NCBI RefSeq assembly: GCF_013426735.1
Contig: NZ_AP023273.1
Location: 310,001-374,000 of the forward strand
Direction of reading: 5' to 3'
DNA from: Agrobacterium vitis
GTDB taxonomy: Bacteria > Pseudomonadota > Alphaproteobacteria > Rhizobiales > Rhizobiaceae
Length of the DNA: 64,000 nucleotides
In this document: positions 26,686-34,470 of the stretch, one piece after another
Position numbering within the stretch: position 1 is the first letter of the stretch
How the letters are laid out: every line of letters begins with the position of its first letter
Position numbers and translations under genes: made by a program
Notes under the pieces: generated by a model
Seen by the model: only the letters and a program-made list of their open reading frames with translations
The model's database searches: none
Told to the model about the DNA's origin: nothing

Positions 26686-27537
26686 TCAGGGCTCCGTGCC
26701 GACAGCGTTGACCAGCAAACCAACGCCGGGAATATCCACTTCGAAAACATCCCCCGCCTTCATGAACAGGGGTGGCTCCCGGCGATCTCCAACACCACCT
26801 GGCGTGCCCGTGAGGATCACGTCGCCGGGCTGCAACGGCGTGAAGTGCGAGCAATAAGAAATCAGGGTGGCGATGGGGAAGATCAGATCGGCCAGTGTTG
26901 CATCCTGCATCACCTGACCATTGAGACGGCCGGTGATTTTCAACTTCGTGTAATCGCCAACTTCATCGGGGGTTACGAGCTGCGGTCCAAATGCACCGGT
27001 TGCCGGGAAATTCTTGCCCGGCGTGAATTGGAACGTATGCCGCTGCCAATCCCGGATGGTTGCATCGTTATAGCAGGTATAGCCAGCCACGTGATCGAGA
27101 GCATTTTCCTCGGCGATGTAGCGTCCGCCGCGACCGATGACGACAGCAAGTTCGGCTTCATAATCCAGATGATCCGATACACGGGGCTTCAGGATTGGCT
27201 GGCGATGAGCGATCTGAGTGTCAGCGAAACGGGTGAAGATCGTCGGATATTTGGCGTCGGGCCGCTTGGTTTCCGCACGATGGGTTTCATAGTTCAAACC
27301 GACGCAGAGGATTTTGCCGGCATCCGGCACAACGGGCAGAAGCGCGATATCAGCCTCAGTAAACTCTGCTCGCCGCCCGGAGATATAATCCTGAGCGCTC
27401 TCGAGCAGACCGGCTTCGATGGCTTGTTTCAGCGTGACGACATCGGCGGCGAGCCTGCCGGTGAGATCAACGATACCGTTGTCGACGCGAACGCCGAAAC
27501 CGGCCCGGCCAAGCCGGGTGTAACTTAAAAATTGCAT
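26686..27537 (-). CDS. Fumarylacetoacetate hydrolase (FAH) family enzyme
   Basis: A 283-residue FAH-family protein. ILCVGLNYETHRAET and DHLDYEAELAVVIGRGGRYI carry the metal-binding acidic residues, and QPGDVILTGTPGGVGDRREP is the C-terminal signature. Members hydrolyse C-C bonds or hydrate and isomerise ring-cleavage products. In this operon it probably processes the semialdehyde or diketo acid produced by the extradiol dioxygenase. It sits 48 bases downstream of that gene and 192 bases upstream of the hydroxylase gene. Confidence 0.88.
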   Translation of the reverse strand: MQFLSYTRLGRAGFGVRVDNGIVDLTGRLAADVVTLKQAIEAGLLESAQDYISGRRAEFTEADIALLPVVPDAGKILCVGLNYETHRAETKRPDAKYPTIFTRFADTQIAHRQPILKPRVSDHLDYEAELAVVIGRGGRYIAEENALDHVAGYTCYNDATIRDWQRHTFQFTPGKNFPATGAFGPQLVTPDEVGDYTKLKITGRLNGQVMQDATLADLIFPIATLISYCSHFTPLQPGDVILTGTPGGVGDRREPPLFMKAGDVFEVDIPGVGLLVNAVGTEP

Positions 27538-27585
27538 GTCACTAATTCCTAGAATTGGTCTTGGAAGTGAGATCTGACAACCGGA

Positions 27586-28425
27586 TCACGAGCGAAGAAT
27601 CGCTTCGCCCCATTTGTTGAGCGTGCGCGGATGCTGCGGCCAATCCATCGTGTCGCGATCGTAGATAACTTCCAGTTCAGCCGAGATCTCGATCCAATTG
27701 CCATCCGGATCCGTGATGAAAATGAAGAGATTGTTGCCAGGACCATGGCGACCGGGACCCCAGCTGAGCTGGATATCATGAGTTGCCAGATGATCGCACC
27801 AATCACGGATATAGTTCCATTCCCCAGCCTCGTAGGAATGGTGATCGACGCCAACGCGGCCCGGCGTATAGAAGCAGGCGATGGTGTGATGCTCGTGATT
27901 GGAGGTCGTGAAGGCGGTGGCAAGCCGGCCATCTTCATGCAGCACACGGTCTGTCAGCTGGAAACCCAGCTTGCCGACGTAAAAGTCGACAAACGCGGCC
28001 ACATCCTCGGATGCATAGGTCAGATGCTGCGTTGGCCCCTGGATACCCTTGGCGCCCGGCTTGTCTGGCTTGGCCACACCGAAGCACACCATACGTCCGT
28101 CGGGATCGCGAACCGCGAATGCACCATCTTCAAAATAGGGCGAAGGGCTGGCCAGCACCGCAATGCCTTCGGCATCGACTCGGGCCCGCAGAAGCGCAAG
28201 CCCTTCGACATTGCGGCAAGCAAGTCCGGAATAAGCCAGCTTTTTGTCAGCTCCAGCAACGGCGATGAAGCGGCGCTTTGGCCCTTCACAAATCCACTCG
28301 TCTCCAACCTTTTCGAGCTTCATGTCCATGGCATCGGCATAGAACCGCGCCAGACGCTCAGGATTGGAGCTTTCGAATGCAACGTGATGCAGGTACGCAC
28401 CTGCTTGAACGGCTGTGAATGCCAT
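27586..28425 (-). CDS. Type I extradiol (catechol-type) ring-cleavage dioxygenase, VOC family
   Basis: A 279-residue two-module vicinal-oxygen-chelate protein. The C-terminal module carries the Fe(II) ligands: His in TQHLTYASED, His in GVDHHSYEAGEW and Glu in NWIEISAELEV, the 2-His-1-carboxylate set of extradiol dioxygenases. ATG 28425 has GGGAGG just upstream; the longer in-frame reading to 28653 covers the AT-rich promoter and is rejected. It should open a catechol ring next to the hydroxyl pair. It is the first gene of the operon, 28 bases from a perfect palindrome. Confidence 0.87.
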   Translation of the reverse strand: MAFTAVQAGAYLHHVAFESSNPERLARFYADAMDMKLEKVGDEWICEGPKRRFIAVAGADKKLAYSGLACRNVEGLALLRARVDAEGIAVLASPSPYFEDGAFAVRDPDGRMVCFGVAKPDKPGAKGIQGPTQHLTYASEDVAAFVDFYVGKLGFQLTDRVLHEDGRLATAFTTSNHEHHTIACFYTPGRVGVDHHSYEAGEWNYIRDWCDHLATHDIQLSWGPGRHGPGNNLFIFITDPDGNWIEISAELEVIYDRDTMDWPQHPRTLNKWGEAILRS

Positions 28426-28452
28426 TTGATCCTCCCTGATGATGTTTTTATA

Positions 28453-28473
28453 AATTATCGTTTTTTGATAATT
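28453..28473. promoter_or_regulatory. Operator-like palindrome AATTATC-N7-GATAATT, copy 2
   Basis: Perfect 7-bp inverted arms with a 7-base spacer lie 28 bases upstream of the dioxygenase start. A near-identical element occurs at 24581-24601. No regulator gene is obvious between 19.5 and 28.4 kb, so the cognate regulator probably lies elsewhere. Confidence 0.6.
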
Positions 28474-28813
28474 ATTCAATACGGAAAATTGATAAAATAA
28501 AAAATTTGATAAATACACACCGTATGGCGCATGAACCCCATTCCTACGGGAATTGACGGAACGCAACCATGCACAGCTATCGGAAGACATCAAAGGAAAC
28601 GTGCGGACGACAGAGACGTGACATTTGCTGTTCCAAAACGTCAATATCACCATTGATCAATGGGCACCTCAGCTGTTGGCCACAGGCGCCTCATCCATGC
28701 CCCGGCAAAGAGGGACATGCGGAAAAGTCATTGCAAAAAATTCACGCGACCAACGTGATCCAAGCCGACCTCCGTCGAACCCCATGTGGATCTTCCGCAA
28801 AACCGGCTCCACG

Positions 28814-28829
28814 TTTCCTAAGGCAAACT
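28814..28829 (-). repeat. 16-mer TTTCCTAAGGCAAACT after lldD
   Basis: Identical to 19509-19524 after livF. Both copies sit within 9 bases of a minus-strand stop codon and are flanked by similar A-rich/CCGG text. It resembles short interspersed 3' sequences common in rhizobial genomes. Confidence 0.6.
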
Positions 28830-28837
28830 CTGGGTTT

Positions 28838-29977
28838 TCAGAGGCCACGCACCAGGCTATCGGGTGAGATTTCGGCGATAGAACGCGCGCCGGTCAGCGT
28901 CATGGCAACCCGCATTTCCTTGGCGAAGAGATCGAGCAGATTCTCCACGCCCGCCTGCCCGGCAGCGGCCAATGCATAGACGAAAGCGCGTCCGATCAAC
29001 ACGCCATCGGCTCCCTGCGCGATCATCCGCACGACATCCAGACCCGAGCGAATGCCGGAATCGGCAAGGATCGTCAGGTCACCTTTGACCGCAGCGGCAA
29101 TGGCTGGCAAGGCACGGGCGGAAGACAGAACGCCGTCCAGCTGGCGCCCGCCATGGTTCGAGACGATAAGGCCATTAGCGCCGAAGCGCACGGCATCTTT
29201 CGCATCCTCCGGATCAAGAATGCCCTTGATGAGCATCGGTCCCTTCCAGAAATCCCGGATCCATTCGAGATCCTTCCAGCCAATCGAGGGGTCGAAATTT
29301 TCGCCGAGCCAGCCAACATAGTCGGCCAGATTGGTTTTTTGCTGTCGATAGGCCGAAACATTGCCAAGATCATGCGGCTTTCCCAACAGGCCGACATCGA
29401 TAGCCCATGTGGGGTGCATGACGGCCTGGATAAGGCGGCGCGCAGAAGCATTCGGGCCGGACATGCCGGAATGGGCATCACGGTAGCGGGCGCCGGGTAC
29501 AGGCATGTCAACGGTGAACACTAGCTTACGGATACCTGCCGCCCAGGCCCGCTCCAGCGCATTTTTCATAAAACCACGGTCCCGTAGCACGTAGAGCTGG
29601 AACCAGATGGGACGGTTGCTGGCCGCCTGCACCTCCTCGATCGGGCAGACGGATACCGTCGAAAGCGTCAGCGGAATGCCTTTTTTCTCCGCTGCGCGGG
29701 CTGCCTGCACTTCGCCGCGTCTTGCATACATCCCCGTCAGTCCCACGGGCGCGAGAATAACCGGCATAGACAGCTCTTCATCGAAAAGCGTCGTGGAAAT
29801 TTCAACTGTGCCCACGCTTTTCAGCACCCGCTGACGCAGAGCCAGATCGGCAAGATCATCAATATTGCGGCGCATCGTGTGCTCGCTATAGGCGCCGCCA
29901 TCGATGTAATGAAACAGAAAGGGCGGCAGGCGGCGGCGGGCCGCCTCGCGGTAATCAGTCGAGGACGAAATGATCAT
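28838..29977 (-). CDS. lldD: L-lactate dehydrogenase (FMN, membrane-associated type)
   Basis: A 379-residue FMN-dependent alpha-hydroxyacid dehydrogenase. The sequence follows E. coli LldD closely: [53 protein letters not shown], and the catalytic His and Arg in [20 protein letters not shown]. The C-terminus is about 17 residues shorter than E. coli LldD. It oxidises L-lactate to pyruvate and passes electrons to quinone. Its ATG overlaps the lldR stop (ATGA). Confidence 0.95.
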   Translation of the reverse strand: MIISSSTDYREAARRRLPPFLFHYIDGGAYSEHTMRRNIDDLADLALRQRVLKSVGTVEISTTLFDEELSMPVILAPVGLTGMYARRGEVQAARAAEKKGIPLTLSTVSVCPIEEVQAASNRPIWFQLYVLRDRGFMKNALERAWAAGIRKLVFTVDMPVPGARYRDAHSGMSGPNASARRLIQAVMHPTWAIDVGLLGKPHDLGNVSAYRQQKTNLADYVGWLGENFDPSIGWKDLEWIRDFWKGPMLIKGILDPEDAKDAVRFGANGLIVSNHGGRQLDGVLSSARALPAIAAAVKGDLTILADSGIRSGLDVVRMIAQGADGVLIGRAFVYALAAAGQAGVENLLDLFAKEMRVAMTLTGARSIAEISPDSLVRGL

Positions 29978-30729
29978 GATAGGTTTTCCCCTTGAAATTC
30001 GGGTCTTTGCAAAGCCTCTGAGGCTCGCTGCTCCCGCGCGCGGTTGTCCTCGATGACACGAAGGTTTTCCTCAACGAAGGCAAGGTGATCTGCCGCTGCC
30101 TTGCGGGCCTCATCCGGTCGACCGGCCAGGATGGTGTCCAGAATCAGGCCATGCTGGCGCTCTAACGCTGGCCCAAGGTCCGGCTGGCGATAGAACTGCA
30201 TCAGGCTTTGCGCGATGCTGTGCTGTAAAAGCTCGGATAGTCCGGCGACAATCTGGCGCAGAACGACATTATGCGAGGCCTCTGCAATCGCCATGTGAAA
30301 AGCCGCATCAGCCCGCGCCTGGCTCTGCGGATTGCCGCCTTCCGTAGCGCTCATCGCTGCAAAGGCCACTGTCATCCGCTCCTTGTCCAGGTCCGTGGCC
30401 CGCAAGGCCGCGTAATAGGCAGCATCCGTATCGAGCGATTTGCGAATTTCCATCACATCGCGCCAATACCCCGCCTCGCCCTGAACCATCGGCAAAAGCG
30501 GTTTCAGCGCCCGTTCCAACGATTGGGCGGCGTCCTCAATGGCGACGAAAGTGCCCCCACCCCGACGGCTGACGACGATTCCACGGCTGATCAACTGCTG
30601 GATTGCCTCCCGAAGCCGCGACCGTGAGACGTCAAGCTCCGCCGCCAGGCTGCGCTCCGGCGGCAGACGATCTCCCGGACTGAGCTTGCGCTCAGCAATC
30701 ATGGCTTCGATGCGCCCGATCAGCGACAT
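29974..30729 (-). CDS. lldR: GntR-family (FadR/FCD) lactate regulator LldR
   Basis: A 251-residue regulator. The N-terminal winged helix includes [20 protein letters not shown] and the C-terminal ~150 residues form the all-helical FCD ligand domain. Upstream sites of the TTGGT-N3-ACCAA type at 30750-30762 and 30832-30848 are exactly the operator form of this subfamily, so autoregulation is likely. ATG 30729 is preferred; an in-frame TTG at 30762 lies inside an operator. It is co-transcribed with lldD and probably responds to L-lactate. Confidence 0.92.
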   Translation of the reverse strand: MSLIGRIEAMIAERKLSPGDRLPPERSLAAELDVSRSRLREAIQQLISRGIVVSRRGGGTFVAIEDAAQSLERALKPLLPMVQGEAGYWRDVMEIRKSLDTDAAYYAALRATDLDKERMTVAFAAMSATEGGNPQSQARADAAFHMAIAEASHNVVLRQIVAGLSELLQHSIAQSLMQFYRQPDLGPALERQHGLILDTILAGRPDEARKAAADHLAFVEENLRVIEDNRAREQRASEALQRPEFQGENLS

Positions 30730-30749
30730 TGGTAGAACCTTTTGTTTTA

Positions 30750-30762
30750 TTGGTCGTACCAA
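30750..30762. promoter_or_regulatory. FadR-type operator TTGGTCGTACCAA upstream of lldR
   Basis: A perfect TTGGT-N3-ACCAA dyad, 21 bases before the lldR ATG. The same half-site logic is known for PdhR/LldR-type GntR regulators. A weaker third copy, ATTGGTAGAACCT, overlaps the lldR start at 30728-30740. Confidence 0.75.
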
Positions 30763-30820
30763 AAATCTACGAATTAAGCAATATTCGGATTAATGCTCAA
30801 ATATCACGATTTTTTCACTA

Positions 30821-30859
30821 ATCGCTCATAAAATTGGTAGGACCAATTTTATGAGCGAT
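30821..30859. promoter_or_regulatory. Extended 39-bp dyad with AATTGGT-N3-ACCAATT core
   Basis: Perfect 18-bp arms, ATCGCTCATAAAATTGGT and its complement, flank AGG. The inner 17 bp are the consensus operator of PdhR/LldR-type regulators, but the symmetry extends well beyond what one dimer needs. It lies about 100 bases upstream of lldR and next to the scoB terminator. Confidence 0.75.
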
Positions 30860-30888
30860 CTCTTTAGAGGTCACGACTGCCCAATAAA

Positions 30889-30929
30889 AAAGCCCCTACA
30901 GCGTCATAGTCAAACGCTGTAGGGGCTTT
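30889..30929 (-). terminator. Intrinsic terminator of scoA-scoB
   Basis: Arms AAAGCCCCTACAGCG (30889-30903) and its complement (30915-30929) with an 11-base loop. Read leftward, the stem ends in GGGGCTTTTTT, a classic T-run, 25 bases after the scoB stop. Confidence 0.92.
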
Positions 30930-30953
30930 GGCATGATTGGCTTGAAGCCTGGG

Positions 30954-31601
30954 TTAAAGGCCTTCGGCGATCTCGAAAGCAGCTGTGGTCTTGGCCTGGA
31001 CATCGGCCACGGTAACCTCAGGCGCCAGTTCCACCAGTCGGAATGCTCCGGCACGATCAGACCGCACGAATACGCAGAGATCGGTAATGATCATGTCCAC
31101 AACATTCAGCCCGGTCAGCGGCAGTGTGCATTCGGGAATGAACTTGGACTCGCCTGCCTTGGAGCAATGCTCCATGACCACGATGACCTTTTTGACACCG
31201 GCCACGAGATCCATCGCGCCGCCCATGCCCTTGACCATCTTGCCGGGAACCATCCAATTGGCAATATCGCCATTGGCCGAGACTTCCATCGCGCCCAGCA
31301 CCGTCAGGTCGATGTGGCCGCCACGGATCATTGCAAAACTGTCGGCGGACGAAAAATAGCTGGATGACGGCAATTCGCTGATCGTCTGCTTGCCGGCATT
31401 GATCAAATCAGCATCCTCTTCACCCTCAAAGGGAAACGGCCCGATCCCCAGCATTCCGTTTTCGGATTGCAGCGTCACCTCGACACCAGGCGGAATATGA
31501 TTTGCCACCAGCGTCGGAATGCCGATGCCAAGATTAACATAGAAACCGTCCTTGAGCTCTTTTGCGGCGCGTGCCGCCATCTCATCTCTGCTCCAGGACA
31601 T
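30954..31601 (-). CDS. scoB: 3-Oxoacid CoA-transferase subunit B
   Basis: A 215-residue small subunit. [18 protein letters not shown] contains the catalytic glutamate, and [20 protein letters not shown] follows, as in succinyl-CoA:3-ketoacid CoA-transferases. With ScoA it moves CoA between succinyl-CoA and acetoacetate (or a related 3-oxoacid). Its ATG overlaps the scoA stop by one base. A strong terminator follows. The related PcaJ (3-oxoadipate) cannot be fully excluded. Confidence 0.92.
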   Translation of the reverse strand: MSWSRDEMAARAAKELKDGFYVNLGIGIPTLVANHIPPGVEVTLQSENGMLGIGPFPFEGEEDADLINAGKQTISELPSSSYFSSADSFAMIRGGHIDLTVLGAMEVSANGDIANWMVPGKMVKGMGGAMDLVAGVKKVIVVMEHCSKAGESKFIPECTLPLTGLNVVDMIITDLCVFVRSDRAGAFRLVELAPEVTVADVQAKTTAAFEIAEGL

Positions 31602-32308
31602 CAGGCTGCTCCTCTTACTGTAACGGTGCGGAATTCGATCTTCTTGTCATAAGGCGAACCATTGATCATCCGCCGGACATAAATGCCAGGGAGATGGATG
31701 GCATCGGGATCAAGGCTTCCGACCGGCACGATCTCCTCGACCTCCGCAACACAGACCTTGCCGGATGTGGCCGCAGGCGCATTGAAATTGCGGGCTGTCT
31801 TGCGGAACATCAGATTGCCAGCCTCATCGGCGCGCCACCCCTTGATGATCGACAGATCGGCCCGGATGCCGCGCTCCAGCAGATAGACTTCGCCATCGAA
31901 AATATGCGTTTCCTTGCCCTCGGCCACCTGGGTGCCGACGCCGGTTCGCGTATAGAAGCCGGGAATGCCCGCGCCGCCAGCCCGCATGCGCTCGGCCAGC
32001 GTTCCCTGCGGGCAAAATTCGACTTCCAGTTCGCCGCTCAGAAATTGCCGCTCGAATTCCTTGTTTTCACCGACATACGAGGAAATCATCTTCTTGACCT
32101 GGCGGGTGCGCAGAAGTTTTCCAAGCCCATGCCCATCGACGCCGGCATTGTTTGAAGCAATCGTCAAATCCTTGACCCCGGACGCGACAATCGCATCAAT
32201 CAGGCGTTCGGGAATGCCGCAAAGCCCGAAACCACCGGCGCAAATCGTCATGCCATCGAACAACAATCCGTCCAAGGCCGCGCTTGCGTCACCATATATT
32301 TTCTTCAT
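31601..32308 (-). CDS. scoA: 3-Oxoacid CoA-transferase subunit A
   Basis: A 235-residue large-partner subunit. [38 protein letters not shown] and [16 protein letters not shown] match ScoA/AtoD/PcaI. With ScoB it activates acetoacetate for entry into central metabolism. It forms a two-gene operon; the 160-base spacer upstream separates it from the aldehyde dehydrogenase that ends the large purine-type operon in the same direction. Confidence 0.92.
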   Translation of the reverse strand: MKKIYGDASAALDGLLFDGMTICAGGFGLCGIPERLIDAIVASGVKDLTIASNNAGVDGHGLGKLLRTRQVKKMISSYVGENKEFERQFLSGELEVEFCPQGTLAERMRAGGAGIPGFYTRTGVGTQVAEGKETHIFDGEVYLLERGIRADLSIIKGWRADEAGNLMFRKTARNFNAPAATSGKVCVAEVEEIVPVGSLDPDAIHLPGIYVRRMINGSPYDKKIEFRTVTVRGAA

Positions 32309-32468
32309 CTGTATCTCCCGCCTGAATAATCAGTCCTGAAACCTGTTTGAGCTGGCGCCTCCAGAGTAACTTTAAACTGCATCACACTGCGTCCGGCAAG
32401 CGCAAAGCGGCGCACGGTGGAAAGAAACATCGTCAACATTGATCTCAAAAGTAGAAAAGCTTTCAACG

Positions 32469-33983
32469 TTAAATCAACGCACAGACCGTCTTGGTTTCCA
32501 AATAATTTTCCAGGCCTGGCGCGCCATTCTCATAACCCCAGCCGGATTGACGGTGTCCACCCTTCGGCAGTTCAGGTGAAAAATAGGAATGGCAATTGAT
32601 CCAGATCGTCCCCACCTTGACCTGCGCCGCCAATCGGTGGGCCTGGGAAAGATCCCGGGTCCAAACACTACCCGCCAGCCCATAAGGGCTGTCATTCGCA
32701 AACGCTATGGCATCCTCGACATCGTCGAAGGGTGTTACCGCAACGACAGGACCGAAAATCTCCTCGCGCATCAACCGCATGTCGGGCCGCACGCCCGTTA
32801 CCACGGTCGGCGCATAAAACGTGCCTGTTTCCCCTGTCTGGCTGCCACCCGCCGCGATTTCAGCACCCTCTGCCTTCCCCTCCGCCACATAGGCCGCCAC
32901 ACGGTCAGCCTGACGGCGATTGACCAGCGGCCCCAGATCAACGGCGGGATCAAGCCCATGACCCAGACGCAACGTGGAAGCGGCCTTTGCTAACCCTTCC
33001 ACCACCTGTTCGCAAACCGAGCGATGGGCATAGACACGTGAGGCCGCAACGCAGACCTGACCGGAATTGCTAAAGATGCCGCCCGCAATGCCCTCGACGG
33101 TCAGGGCCATGTCGGCATCCGGCATGACGATCGCAGGCGATTTGCCGCCCAGTTCCAGCGTCAGCTTTTTCAGATTACCGGCAGCAGCAGTCACAATCAG
33201 CCTGCCGACCTCGGTCGATCCGGTGAAAGCCACCTTGTCAACATCGGGATGGGTGCACAGAGCCGCCCCCACCGTTTCGCCAAAGCCGGTGACGATATTG
33301 ACCACGCCGTCAGGCAGACCCGCCTCCAGCATCAACTCGCCCAGCCGCAGCGCCGTCAGCGAGGTTTCTTCCGCCGGTTTTAGCACCACCGTGCAACCGG
33401 CGGCCAGCGCTGGCGCAAGCTTCATGGCCGCCATCAGCAGGGGCGAATTCCAGGGTGTGATTGCCGCGACCACGCCGACAGGCTCACGGGTGGTATAAGC
33501 AAAGATCTGCTTGCCCTGCGGCTGATAGCCGATAGAGGTCGGAATGGTGGTGCCGAGGATCTTGGTGCAGAACCCAGCAAAATAGCGGAACTGTTCGGCG
33601 CTGGCCGGAATTTCGGCAAACCGGCTGGTCCTGAAGCTCTTGCCTTGATCAAGGGTTTCGAGTTCCGCCAGTTCCTCCGCATGGGCATCGATCAACTCGG
33701 CGATTTTCCACAACAGCCTGCCCCGCTGGGAGGGTGTCAGCCCTTTCCATGCCTGAGAGGTGAGAGCGGCACGGGCGCTGGCCACGGCCTCGTCTACATC
33801 GGCAGCCGTTCCTTCGGCAAGCTCGGCAAGAACCTCGCCAGAGGCCGGATCGGCTGTCTCGAACCATTGCCGGGAACTGGCATCACGCCAGATGCCGCCG
33901 ATCAGGATCTGCTTACGGCGACGGGCCAGAAAGGCTTTGGCGCCCTCGTTCTTCGGGCCGATAGGGTCGAGTGCCAGGGTCAT
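32469..33983 (-). CDS. NAD(P)-dependent aldehyde dehydrogenase
   Basis: A 504-residue ALDH-superfamily enzyme. ITPWNSPLLMAAMKLAPAL has the oxyanion asparagine, TLELGGKSPAIV the general base, and FSNSGQVCVAASRVYAH the catalytic cysteine. It would oxidise an aldehyde to its acid. It is the last gene of the leftward unit starting near 47267 and begins 2 bases after the [2Fe-2S] gene stop. A partner for the GMC alcohol oxidoreductase of the same unit is likely; a role on formaldehyde from demethylation is less likely for this family. Confidence 0.92.
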   Translation of the reverse strand: MTLALDPIGPKNEGAKAFLARRRKQILIGGIWRDASSRQWFETADPASGEVLAELAEGTAADVDEAVASARAALTSQAWKGLTPSQRGRLLWKIAELIDAHAEELAELETLDQGKSFRTSRFAEIPASAEQFRYFAGFCTKILGTTIPTSIGYQPQGKQIFAYTTREPVGVVAAITPWNSPLLMAAMKLAPALAAGCTVVLKPAEETSLTALRLGELMLEAGLPDGVVNIVTGFGETVGAALCTHPDVDKVAFTGSTEVGRLIVTAAAGNLKKLTLELGGKSPAIVMPDADMALTVEGIAGGIFSNSGQVCVAASRVYAHRSVCEQVVEGLAKAASTLRLGHGLDPAVDLGPLVNRRQADRVAAYVAEGKAEGAEIAAGGSQTGETGTFYAPTVVTGVRPDMRLMREEIFGPVVAVTPFDDVEDAIAFANDSPYGLAGSVWTRDLSQAHRLAAQVKVGTIWINCHSYFSPELPKGGHRQSGWGYENGAPGLENYLETKTVCALI

Positions 33984-33984
33984 G

Positions 33985-34470
33985 TCAGTCTCCGGAAATG
34001 GCGTGTGCGGCGCGAATGCGGCAAGCGGCGTTCAACGCCCCTCTGATGATCGAATGATAGCCGGTGCAGCGGCAGAGATTGCCCTCCAGATCGGCGCGAA
34101 TGTCCTTTTCCGCAGCCTGCGGGTTGTCGGCAAACAAGGCCACCAGCGCCAGCGAAAAGCCCGGCGCGCAATAGCCACATTGAAAGGCGTTTTCCTCTGC
34201 CAGCCCGGCGCGCACCGCCTGTCCCAGTGGATGTGAGGCCAGCCCTTCCGCCGTCAAAATATCGGCACCGTCGATCTGCCAGGCCATCAGTAGGCAAGCA
34301 TTGGCAAGCCTGCCATCCAACAGCACACTACAAGCGCCGCAGCGGCCAATGGCGCAGGCTAGCTTGGTGGCGGTCAGATGCAGCTTGTCACGCAGGATTT
34401 CGGTGAGCCCCGTCTCCGGCTGGCACTCCACAGCGACCCTCTGGCCATTCAGTGTGAAGCCCAGGTTCAT
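33985..34470 (-). CDS. Xanthine-dehydrogenase-type [2Fe-2S] subunit
   Basis: A 161-residue small subunit of the molybdenum hydroxylase family. The plant-type cluster cysteines are in LACAIGRCGACSVLLDG and ANACL; the second, helical-domain cluster is in FQCGYCAPG and GNLCRCTGYHSI. It passes electrons from the molybdenum centre to FAD. ATG 34470 overlaps the stop of the FAD-molybdopterin subunit; an in-frame upstream start at 34530 would lie inside that gene and is rejected. Confidence 0.94.
   Translation of the reverse strand: MNLGFTLNGQRVAVECQPETGLTEILRDKLHLTATKLACAIGRCGACSVLLDGRLANACLLMAWQIDGADILTAEGLASHPLGQAVRAGLAEENAFQCGYCAPGFSLALVALFADNPQAAEKDIRADLEGNLCRCTGYHSIIRGALNAACRIRAAHAISGD

Larger units (their letters stand above)
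28426..28837. other. Promoter region of the ring-cleavage operon and 3' region of lldD
   Basis: These 412 bases have no supportable gene. The left part (28440-28515) is very AT-rich and contains the palindrome 28453-28473 plus further GATAA words at about 28489 and 28507. The right part, next to lldD, includes a GC-rich segment (28780-28830) with the 16-mer also found after livF. Confidence 0.65.

Noticed and set aside
28426..28653. Upstream extension of the extradiol dioxygenase
   Set aside because: It would translate the AT-rich promoter and operator; the ribosome site GGGAGG is directly before ATG 28425.
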